Origin: JAMLGJ01 sp047972145
Lineage (GTDB): Bacteria > Actinomycetota > Acidimicrobiia > Acidimicrobiales > Microtrichaceae
Reading direction: 5' to 3'
Assembly: GCA_047972145.1 (NCBI GenBank)
Contig: JBKEAI010000031.1
Coordinates: forward strand, 1-27,082
Length of the DNA: 27,082 nt
Part shown: in pieces, positions 15,982 to 22,252 of the stretch
Layout: each line of letters begins with the position of its first letter
How positions within the stretch are numbered: the first letter of the stretch is position 1
Program-made: the position numbers and the translations under genes
The notes under the pieces: model-generated
What the model saw: the letters and a program-made list of their open reading frames with translations, nothing else
Told to the model about the DNA's origin: nothing
The model's database searches: none

Positions 15982-17304
15982 ATGACCGTGGCCGCGACCT
16001 GGCAGTCGAGGGCACCACGCCTGGGCAGCATCAAATCGTTCGACGGGATCCGCGGCGTGGGCATCTGGCTGGTCGTCGTTCACCACGCCTGGGCGATCTC
16101 GGAGTCTTTCTCGGGCTACATCGACCTCTTCTTCGTGCTGAGCGGGTTCCTGATCACCACTTTGCTGTTCGAGGAGAAGCGCTCGGTCGGCGAGATCTCG
16201 ATGCGCAACTTCTACGGTCGCAGGGGGTTGAGGCTGCTACCGGCCCTGATCGTCGTACTGGTCATCTTCTTGATCCCGGTGGTGTTCATCGGCGGCGAGA
16301 TCCTGAAGCTCGTGGCGGGTGAGTCCCTGGCGACTCTCTTCTACGTCCACAACATCTTCTACTCACCGCTGCTCGGCAGCTTCCAGTACATGGGCCAGAT
16401 GTGGTCACTGTCGCTGGAGGAGCAGTTCTACCTGGTCGGTGCGGTGCTGACGTACTGGGCGATCAAGCGCGGGTGGCTCAAGCCGTTCGCCGCGTTGTTG
16501 GTCGGGTTCATCGTCTTCGTGTGGATCGCACGCGCGATGGGCCACGGCGGACCGGGCCAGTTCTGGTTCCAACGGCCCGACGCGATCGCCCTCGGGGTGC
16601 TGCTCGCGATCGTGTACGCCCACCTTCCCCCCGAGCTGCCGCACAAGGCGATGAAAATCCTCCGGGTAGTGGCGTGGATAGCCCTGGTCGGGTTCATATT
16701 CGCGATCTTCTCGTCGTCTGCGCTGGTGGAGCGCACGATCGGGTTCTACGTACCGCTGTACCCCGACGACACCGAACAGCTCGCGGCCGGTCTGGGCATA
16801 GACACCGCGGGCATGTCCGACGAGCAGATCGACGACTCCATCGAATCCGTGCTGGCAGAGGAGGCGGGGGTGCCGACCGACTCGGACGACCGGACCCTCG
16901 ACGAGAACATGGCGGTGGCGAACGAGGCGATCCAGGTGGTGCTGGCCGAGGTTCCCAAGGGGAACTACTGGGTGCGCTGGGGCTTCACCCTGTCGACCAC
17001 CACAGCTGCGATCCTGACCTTTGCGCTGGTGAAGCTGGGCGACAGCTTCACTCTGAGCCGCTGGTTGAGCCTGCGCTTCCTGGTGTACTCCGGAGCACTC
17101 TCGTACGCGATCTACATCTCGCACTACCAGCTCTTCCGATTGATCGACCCCTCCGGCGACGGAGGGCCGAAGTGGGTTCCGATCAAGGTCGTACTTGCGC
17201 TACTACTCGGCATCGCACTCAACAAGTGGGTGGAGCGACCCGCGATGCGTTACCGCTATCTGTTCTCCCACAACTCCAAGAAGCCAGGGGCGGCGAAGCG
17301 ATGA
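15982..17304 (+). CDS. Acyltransferase family 3 (OafA/YrhL-like) membrane protein
   Basis: 440 residues with about ten membrane segments; the family moves acyl groups (often acetyl) onto surface sugars. The signature FDGIRGVGIWLVVVHHA gives R24 and H35, 11 residues apart as in OafA-type enzymes. DLFFVLSGFLIT (48-59), RRGLRLLPA (80-88) and MWSLSLEEQFY (140-150) follow. Unusual is a long acidic, extracytoplasmic-looking loop at about 258-326, rich in Asp and Glu, between two membrane segments. The ATG at 15982 has only a weak GGGG upstream. The stop overlaps the next start (ATGA), so the two acyltransferases are coupled. The sugar acceptor is unknown. Confidence 0.92.
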   Translation: MTVAATWQSRAPRLGSIKSFDGIRGVGIWLVVVHHAWAISESFSGYIDLFFVLSGFLITTLLFEEKRSVGEISMRNFYGRRGLRLLPALIVVLVIFLIPVVFIGGEILKLVAGESLATLFYVHNIFYSPLLGSFQYMGQMWSLSLEEQFYLVGAVLTYWAIKRGWLKPFAALLVGFIVFVWIARAMGHGGPGQFWFQRPDAIALGVLLAIVYAHLPPELPHKAMKILRVVAWIALVGFIFAIFSSSALVERTIGFYVPLYPDDTEQLAAGLGIDTAGMSDEQIDDSIESVLAEEAGVPTDSDDRTLDENMAVANEAIQVVLAEVPKGNYWVRWGFTLSTTTAAILTFALVKLGDSFTLSRWLSLRFLVYSGALSYAIYISHYQLFRLIDPSGDGGPKWVPIKVVLALLLGIALNKWVERPAMRYRYLFSHNSKKPGAAKR

Positions 17305-18602
17305 CTGCGACAGAACCGGCTGTCGCGCCGCGCCGGCTTATCAACGTCGAGGGCCCCAAGCTCGGCTACGTGCCGACCTTCGACGGCATGCGGGGCATCT
17401 TCGTACTCGTCGTGGTGCTCTACCACGCAGACGTGGTGACCTCCCTGCTCACAGGGGGGCCGATACTGATCGACCTCTTCTTCGTGCTGAGCGGCTTCCT
17501 CATCACGTACCTGCTTTTGGACGAGACCCGCAAGACCGGCGACATCTCGCTGCGGCGCTTCTACATGCGCCGGGTACTGCGGCTGTTCCCAGCGATGTAC
17601 CTGTTGATCGCCGTATTCACGCTGCTGATGGTGCTGGTGCAGGTGTTCGGTCCACCCGAGGCCAAGGCAGCGCTATCGGGTTGGTGGCTGGAGGCGCTCG
17701 GGGCAGCGACCTACACCTACTTCATCCTCGCAGCGTTCTTCCCGTCTGCGATGGGCGTGCTCGGTCCGATCTGGACGCTGTCGCTCGAGGAGTGCTTCTA
17801 CTTCCTGTGGCCACCGACCATCCGCCGTGTCCTGCGCAACGCGACCATGCGCAGCGACATCGTGATCATCGCCGCCGGAGTGCTGTTCATCGCGCTGATG
17901 TTCTTCGTACGAGCTCGCTTGCAGTACGTGGTCGGCGCCGGCTCCCTCGGGGCCGCCAAGTACATAGACACCCTCGGCGGGCTCGGCACCGGGTTCGGCC
18001 ACGCGGCGGGCTCCGAGTGGGCGGGCACCTTCACTGAGGTGCCGCAGTACAAGACCACCTGGCAGGGGGTGGTCTACCGCCTCGCGGCCACCCGACCCGA
18101 CATGATCGTGTGGGGCTGCCTGATGGCCTTCGTCGCCAAGTCGATCCCACGACCCGTTCCGGCGCGGATAGCGCGATGGGTGGCCGCCCTGGGCATGGCG
18201 GGATGGGTGTTCCTCACGATCACCCTGTTCTTCGCCGCACCTGGTCCACCCGGGCCTCGCGCGCTGTTCGGTGGTGCCCTGTACCAGTTCTCCCTGGTCA
18301 TGTTGGGCCCGATCGTGATCGATGCCTACCTGCGCACGAACTCCTTCTACATGATGCCGTTCCGATGGGGCTGGACACGCTGGCTCGGAGAGCGCAGCTA
18401 CGGCATATACCTGTGGCACGCGATCGTGCTCCCGCTTTGCGCTCCTGCGATCCTCGCGGCCACCGGTCCCACACGCAAGGTGCTCGGACTCATCGCGTCC
18501 GCTCTGGCGGTCGGTGTGGGCGTACTCTCCTACCGCTTCATCGAGCGGAGGTTCCTGGCACTCAAGGACCTCCGCTTCGCCAACCCCGCAGCCTCTAAGT
18601 AG
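17301..18602 (+). CDS. Second acyltransferase family 3 membrane protein
   Basis: 433 residues, a paralogue of the preceding gene and coupled to it by a 4-base ATGA overlap. It keeps the same core: FDGMRGIFVLVVVLYHA with R31 and H42 (11 apart), DLFFVLSGFLITYLLLDE, MRRVLRLFPAM and WTLSLEECFYFLWP. It lacks the acidic loop of its neighbour and instead has a hydrophilic insert near the middle (YIDTLGGLGTGFGHAAGSEW onward). The C-terminus YGIYLWHAIVLPL then SYRFIERRFL is typical. Two different acyltransferases in one operon suggest two modifications of one glycan or two acceptors. Its stop lies inside an octamer repeat that also makes the next start codon. Confidence 0.92.
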   Translation: MTATEPAVAPRRLINVEGPKLGYVPTFDGMRGIFVLVVVLYHADVVTSLLTGGPILIDLFFVLSGFLITYLLLDETRKTGDISLRRFYMRRVLRLFPAMYLLIAVFTLLMVLVQVFGPPEAKAALSGWWLEALGAATYTYFILAAFFPSAMGVLGPIWTLSLEECFYFLWPPTIRRVLRNATMRSDIVIIAAGVLFIALMFFVRARLQYVVGAGSLGAAKYIDTLGGLGTGFGHAAGSEWAGTFTEVPQYKTTWQGVVYRLAATRPDMIVWGCLMAFVAKSIPRPVPARIARWVAALGMAGWVFLTITLFFAAPGPPGPRALFGGALYQFSLVMLGPIVIDAYLRTNSFYMMPFRWGWTRWLGERSYGIYLWHAIVLPLCAPAILAATGPTRKVLGLIASALAVGVGVLSYRFIERRFLALKDLRFANPAASK

Positions 18603-18620
18603 TGAAGTAGTGCAGTAGTG
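18597..18620 (+). repeat. Octamer tandem repeat across a stop/start junction
   Basis: AAGTAGTG is repeated as AAGTAGTG, AAGTAGTG, CAGTAGTG. The first copy carries the TAG that ends the acyltransferase gene (18600-18602), and the last carries the GTG that starts the glycosyltransferase gene (18618). Each copy holds a GTG, and the three lie in three different frames because the unit is 8 bp. Confidence 0.85.
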
Positions 18621-20216
18621 AAGACCACGGCCCCCTACGAGGACCGAGCCGACCCACCGGTGGTGCTCCCCCACTGGATGGTCCTGTGTGCCGGGCTCGT
18701 CGCGGCCGCCCTGGCGCTGTTGGCCTCGCGGATGTCTCATCCGGGTGTCGGACCCGACGCCGTCGCGTACATCGGGGTGGCCAACAGCATCCGTGACGGC
18801 AACGGGATCGGGTTCTGGTTGGAGAATCCACTGGTCACCTGGCCACCGCTGTGGCCGATGCTCATCGCTGCGGGGACGTGGCTGACCCGTTGGCGTCCCG
18901 ACCTGGTCGGGCTGGTCATCAACGCTGGGCTGCTGGTCGGCGTGGCCGGTGCCGCGAACGCTGTGGCTGCACGTGTACTACGCACGCGCATGCTGCGCCT
19001 GACGATGTTGGTGTCGCTCGCGATCTCACCTCTGCTGGTCGGCCTTGCCGTGCTGGTGCAGACCGAGGTGGCGCTCACCCTGTTCGTGCTGGTCGTGATC
19101 GTGTTGATCCTTCGCTACGTGGAGGACCAGGCCACCTGGAACCTGGTCGTGGCAGGTCTGGTAACCGCGGTCGGGTTCTACATCCGCTACCAGGCGCTGT
19201 ATGTGGTTCCGGTGTTCGCCGCGTGGTTGGTCCTGCGGGCCGTGGTGCGCTCGGGGCCGAAGACCACCGGGGCCTGGCTGGCCGCGATCCGTGACGCCGC
19301 GGCCTACTCGCTACCGGCGGTTCTTCCCGCTGCGGTGTGGATCCTGCGCAACCTGTCTTTGGATGAACCACCGCTCGGTCCCCGCTTTCCCTCCGATGTG
19401 GGTCTCGCCCAGAACGTCGTGGGAGCCCTGACGACCACCTTCAAGTTCCTCACCTCGATCCCCGACCCACCACAGGTGCCGGCAGCGTTGGTCACGCTGG
19501 TGGTCCTCGTCGCGGCCGTGGTGTGGTTGGGCCGGCGAACGGCGGCATCGGAACCGGTCGGGCGTGGCTGGGGAGTACGGGTCATGGACGCCGCGGCCGG
19601 ACCGGTCGGGCTGCTGGTCGTCTTCACCGGGGGGTTCACCGCGCTGATGGTCCTCAGCCGCTCGGTGGTTGGCTTCGACGACCTCGACATCCGACTCCTG
19701 GCGCCGTGCCTCGTACCCACCTCGATCCTGTTCCTGCGCTACGTCGAGGTGGTGTTTCCAGCAGTGCCCCGCATGTCGCGAATCGCGGTCGCGATAGTGG
19801 GCATCTGGCTGGCTGCGCAGGCCGTCGTCACCTTCGCCCTGGTGGGCCCGGCCAACAACGTGTTGGAGGACTACGGCTTCAACTCCCCCGAGGCGAAGGC
19901 GGCTTCCACCAGCGCGGCCCTGGATGCGATACCGAAGGGCTGTGTCGTGTATTCCAACAACGCCGGCGACCTGTACCGGTCGGGTTTCGAGGCCAACCTG
20001 TCGCCCCGCAAGGTCGAGTACAAGAGCGACGAACCCACCGATGACCTGGCAGAGCTCGAAGCACGGCTGCGCGACGGCGAACAGGGCTGTCTCGCCTGGG
20101 TGGAGTACTCCGAGGACTCCGAGTTCTACTCCCGCGACGAGTTGCGGGGCGTGTTCGATTTGGAGGAGCTCGGCTCGGCCGATGGGGTGGTCACCTACCG
20201 GATCCTCACCCGATGA
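18618..20216 (+). CDS. GT39/ArnT-like polytopic glycosyltransferase (GT-C fold)
   Basis: 532 residues: a short cytoplasmic tail, about ten hydrophobic helices, then a soluble C-terminal domain (about 425-532). After the first helix the loop VGPDAVAYIGVANSIRDG contains the acidic position (D47) expected of GT-C enzymes that use polyprenyl-phosphate sugars. It is followed by GNGIGFWLENPLVTWPPLWP, a string shared with the related gene at the end of the window. Later DLDIRLLAPCLVP resembles the substrate loop before a late helix. GTG at 18618 is the likely start and lies in an octamer repeat 15 nt after the acyltransferase stop, with no clear ribosome site, so translational coupling is likely. 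Donor and acceptor are unknown. Confidence 0.8.
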   Translation: MKTTAPYEDRADPPVVLPHWMVLCAGLVAAALALLASRMSHPGVGPDAVAYIGVANSIRDGNGIGFWLENPLVTWPPLWPMLIAAGTWLTRWRPDLVGLVINAGLLVGVAGAANAVAARVLRTRMLRLTMLVSLAISPLLVGLAVLVQTEVALTLFVLVVIVLILRYVEDQATWNLVVAGLVTAVGFYIRYQALYVVPVFAAWLVLRAVVRSGPKTTGAWLAAIRDAAAYSLPAVLPAAVWILRNLSLDEPPLGPRFPSDVGLAQNVVGALTTTFKFLTSIPDPPQVPAALVTLVVLVAAVVWLGRRTAASEPVGRGWGVRVMDAAAGPVGLLVVFTGGFTALMVLSRSVVGFDDLDIRLLAPCLVPTSILFLRYVEVVFPAVPRMSRIAVAIVGIWLAAQAVVTFALVGPANNVLEDYGFNSPEAKAASTSAALDAIPKGCVVYSNNAGDLYRSGFEANLSPRKVEYKSDEPTDDLAELEARLRDGEQGCLAWVEYSEDSEFYSRDELRGVFDLEELGSADGVVTYRILTR

Positions 20217-20712
20217 GGCAGCCCGCCTGATCCTTCACCATGCCGACGACACCGATCCCCGCACCTCGAACAGTCGGGCCTGTTCCGACGAGCGCTGACA
20301 ACGCCGCGTGAGGACCAAGATCCCCACGGCCAGCATCGCAGCTACCAATGCAGGGGAGACGAAAGCCCGACGTCGTCGGGTACGAGCCGCGGCTGCAGTA
20401 GCTCCTCCCCGCGCCTATCGGGCTCGGGAGGTCGAGGTCCTCGGCATCCGCTTGTAGGCGTCGTAGCCACAGGCCGCGTGCACCTCCACCGGGATACGCG
20501 GAGGGACCGCCGCGGTAGAGGCCGTCTATCTCGGTTGCATATCTGGGGGCCTCGGGGAAAGGACGGTTCTCGCCCTGTTGGTCGGGAACGAACTCGCCGT
20601 GGGGAAGTCGCCTTCGCGCATCATCACCTTCGGCTCCCGCAATCGGGAACGTGACATCTGGCTGATCGCGGCCCGGGTGACCCGTTCGCCGGATCCGCCC
20701 GGTGCACACCCG
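20217..20712. other. Interval without a confident gene
   Basis: About 500 nt after the glycosyltransferase. Reading frames are open on both strands for stretches, but none has a plausible start, ribosome site or recognisable family. One minus-strand frame near 20220-20390 encodes a single hydrophobic segment followed by basic residues (VAAMLAVGILVLTRR) and could be a remnant or a tiny membrane protein. A CCCGAC-GTC-GTCGGG hairpin lies at 20366-20380. The rest shows nothing I can name. Confidence 0.4.
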
Positions 20713-20802
20713 AAACTGCCAGTGGAGGACCCGAAGATCCCCAAAACTGCCAGTGGAGGACCCGAAGATCCTCAAAACTGCCAGTGGAGGACCCGAAGGT
20801 CC
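20713..20802 (-). repeat. Three-copy 31-bp tandem repeat of UUCG hairpins
   Basis: Copies start at 20713, 20744 and 20775, exactly 31 bp apart, and share 27-28 of the 28 core bases (plus-strand core AAACTGCCAGTGGAGG then ACCCGAAGATCC). On the minus strand each copy is a stem closed by C-UUCG-G, then CACTGGCAGTTTTG. The period is not a multiple of three, so it is not coding. The last copy (20775-20802) extends into a perfect hairpin. Confidence 0.9.
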
Positions 20803-20810
20803 TCCACTGG
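20781..20810 (-). terminator. Perfect 13-bp UUCG hairpin terminator of the phasin-like gene
   Basis: CCAGTGGAGGACC pairs perfectly with GGTCCTCCACTGG around a four-base loop. On the minus strand the loop is TTCG closed by C-G, the very stable UUCG tetraloop, and CAGTTTTG follows. It lies 90 nt past the stop of the minus-strand gene at 20900, in the right direction. Two weaker copies downstream may back it up. On the plus strand it lacks a T-run. Confidence 0.75.
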
Positions 20811-20899
20811 GGGGCCTGTCCGTCAGGGGGGTGACGGACGGCCGCACGACCCGGTGCCGCCGGAGGGGGGCCGGCGCGCCCGGGCGATCTGTCAGCCGA

Positions 20900-21244
20900 T
20901 CAGGCGGCGCTCTTGGCGGTGCTCTTGGCGGTGCTCGCCTTGGCCTTGGTGGTGGCCTTGCGGTCGAGCAGGGCATCGGTCAGTGGCGCAGCGGCACGGG
21001 CAGCGGCGAGTGCGGTGGTCTTGTTCGTGCTGACGACCTTCGAGGCGAACTTCGCCTGGTTGTCGATGATCTCCTTGGGGGTGGGGATCTCATCGGCGAA
21101 GGGAAGCGCCGGAACGTCGACACGGTCGGTGACAAGGCCGACCACGGTGTCGACGGCCTGGGTGACCGGTGCCTTCATGCCTGCGAGCAGCTCGATTACC
21201 TGCTCCTGTACATCCGATACTCGATCGAGAACCTGTGTGCTCAT
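20900..21244 (-). CDS. Small phasin/HbhA-like protein with Lys/Ala-rich tail
   Basis: 114 residues, all-helical by composition, with no signal peptide or membrane segment. An amphipathic N-terminal part (STQVLDRVSDVQEQVIELL) and the central PTPKEIIDNQAKFASKVV resemble actinobacterial proteins loosely tied to phasins and mycobacterial heparin-binding haemagglutinin. The end (RKATTKAKASTAKSTAKS) is a short Lys/Ala/Thr tail like that of HbhA. Phasins coat storage granules and HbhA binds surfaces or lipid, so the role here is undecided. The ATG at 21244 has AGGAG 7 nt upstream. A longer in-frame version beginning at 21319 would overlap the promoter and is rejected. Confidence 0.65.
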   Translation of the reverse strand: MSTQVLDRVSDVQEQVIELLAGMKAPVTQAVDTVVGLVTDRVDVPALPFADEIPTPKEIIDNQAKFASKVVSTNKTTALAAARAAAPLTDALLDRKATTKAKASTAKSTAKSAA

Positions 21245-21305
21245 CTTTGACTCCTGGGTGCTTGGATACCGCTGATGTCGATTACTTCTGGTATCGCTGG
21301 TGCTA

Positions 21306-21335
21306 ACTGTAGCAAGCATCGCTCGCGGTCGTCAA
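21306..21335 (-). promoter_or_regulatory. Strong promoter of the phasin-like gene with overlapping palindrome
   Basis: On the minus strand TTGACG (21330-21335), an 18-nt spacer, and TACAGT (21306-21311) preceded by TGC, an extended -10. Start near 21299 gives a leader of about 55 nt with AGGAG before the ATG. The -10 overlaps TGCTA-ACTG-TAGCA (21301-21314), a possible operator. The quality suggests high expression. Confidence 0.65.
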
Positions 21336-21439
21336 GGGTCCGTTCCCGATAATTAGCAACCTGTGGTCGGCGGCCACTCACGTGTTCGACATAGGCACTC
21401 CACAGGCGCTCGAACGCTGGGCGTTGGGACACGGGGTGG

Positions 21440-21464
21440 ATTCCCGACTAGGTTGGTCGGGTAT
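21440..21464 (+). promoter_or_regulatory. IscR/Rrf2-type operator before the peroxiredoxin
   Basis: The core CCGACTA-GGT-TGGTCGG agrees with the E. coli type-1 IscR pattern YYGACTR-WWW-YAGTCRR except for one fixed base and two of the central W positions, and ends with GTAT as expected (STAT). The left flank ATTC differs from ATAS by one base. It is nearly palindromic (CCCGAC, 7 nt, GTCGGG) and lies 64 nt before the ATG. Binding by an Rrf2-family Fe-S regulator is inference. Confidence 0.55.
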
Positions 21465-21528
21465 TGAGAAATCCCAGCCACACCACCTGAGGACCAGGTG
21501 GCGACGCGACGTTCCGAGGAGGAATGAA

Positions 21529-22164
21529 ATGGCGATCAGACTCGGGGACACAGCCCCCAACTTCACCGCAGAGACGACCGACGGCACCATCGACTTCCAC
21601 GACTGGAAGAAGGGCTCGTGGGCCGTTCTGTTCTCCCACCCGAAGGACTTCACCCCGGTGTGCACCACCGAGCTGGGCACGGTCGCGAAGCTGAAGCCGG
21701 AGTTCGACAAGCGAGGCGTCAAGACGATCGGGCTGTCGGTCGACCCGGTCGACTCGCACCTCGAGTGGGAAAAGGACATCGAGGAGACCCAGGGCGAGGC
21801 CGTCAACTTCCCCGTGATCGCCGACCCCGACCGCAAGGTGGCGGATCTCTACGACATGATCCACCCCAACGCGAACGACACCCTGACCGTGCGCTCGGTG
21901 TTCGTGATCGGCCCCGACGACAAGGTGAAGCTCACCCTCACCTACCCCGCTTCCACCGGACGCAACTTCGACGAGTTGCTGCGTGTGATCGACTCCCTAC
22001 AGCTCACCGCCAACCACTCGGTCGCCACCCCGGCTGATTGGAACGTCGGCGAGGACGTGATCATCGCCCCCGCGATCAGCGACGAGGATGCCAAGGACAA
22101 GTTCCCGGCAGGCTGGAAAGAGGTGAAGCCCTACCTGCGCCTCACCCCTCAACCCCAGGACTGA
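21529..22164 (+). CDS. 1-Cys peroxiredoxin (Prx6 family)
   Basis: A 211-residue thiol peroxidase that reduces H2O2 and organic or lipid hydroperoxides. The peroxidatic C45 sits in HPKDFTPVCTTELG. It is the only cysteine in the protein, so there is no resolving cysteine and an external thiol must reduce it. The VDPVDSHLEW and IADPDRKVADLYDMI segments, conserved Arg in TVRSVFVIGPD, and the C-terminal domain with TPADWNVGEDVII are Prx6-specific. Start ATG at 21529 is set by GAGGAGGAA just upstream; a longer in-frame reading is not used because it runs through the operator. An IscR-like box lies upstream, suggesting iron-sulfur or oxidative-stress control. It ends ahead of a very long hairpin. 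Confidence 0.95.
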   Translation: MAIRLGDTAPNFTAETTDGTIDFHDWKKGSWAVLFSHPKDFTPVCTTELGTVAKLKPEFDKRGVKTIGLSVDPVDSHLEWEKDIEETQGEAVNFPVIADPDRKVADLYDMIHPNANDTLTVRSVFVIGPDDKVKLTLTYPASTGRNFDELLRVIDSLQLTANHSVATPADWNVGEDVIIAPAISDEDAKDKFPAGWKEVKPYLRLTPQPQD

Positions 22165-22179
22165 CCAAGGGTTCTGCTC

Positions 22180-22229
22180 ACGGGTGCCCGGCCCGACACC
22201 ATCGCATGGTGTCGGGTCGGAGCACCCGT
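22180..22229. terminator. Long bidirectional hairpin between convergent genes
   Basis: The arms ACGGGTGC/GCACCCGT (8 bp), CCGG/TCGG (4 bp with one G-U) and CCCGACACCAT/ATGGTGTCGGG (11 bp) stack into a stem of about 23 bp with a single A bulge and a CGC loop. It lies in the 88-nt gap between the peroxiredoxin stop and the cyclase stop. There is no T-run on either side, as often in GC-rich genomes. Confidence 0.7.
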
Positions 22230-22252
22230 CGCGCGTTCGGGCCCCCGGTAGG

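Noticed and set aside
19850..19870. A second AACGTGTT string resembling a KstR half-site pair
   Set aside because: It lacks the leading T of the consensus and lies inside the glycosyltransferase coding sequence.
20713..20802. Possible CRISPR array
   Set aside because: The repeats are directly adjacent with only 3-nt joints, so there are no spacers, and no cas genes are nearby.
20206..20976. A 256-codon minus-strand frame spanning the repeat array and running into the phasin-like gene
   Set aside because: It reads through 31-bp repeats that change frame at each unit, its start lies inside another gene, and no domain is recognisable.
21245..21319. N-terminal extension of the phasin-like protein to 21319
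   Set aside because: It would start inside the -10 region of a strong promoter, while the internal ATG has AGGAG at ideal spacing.
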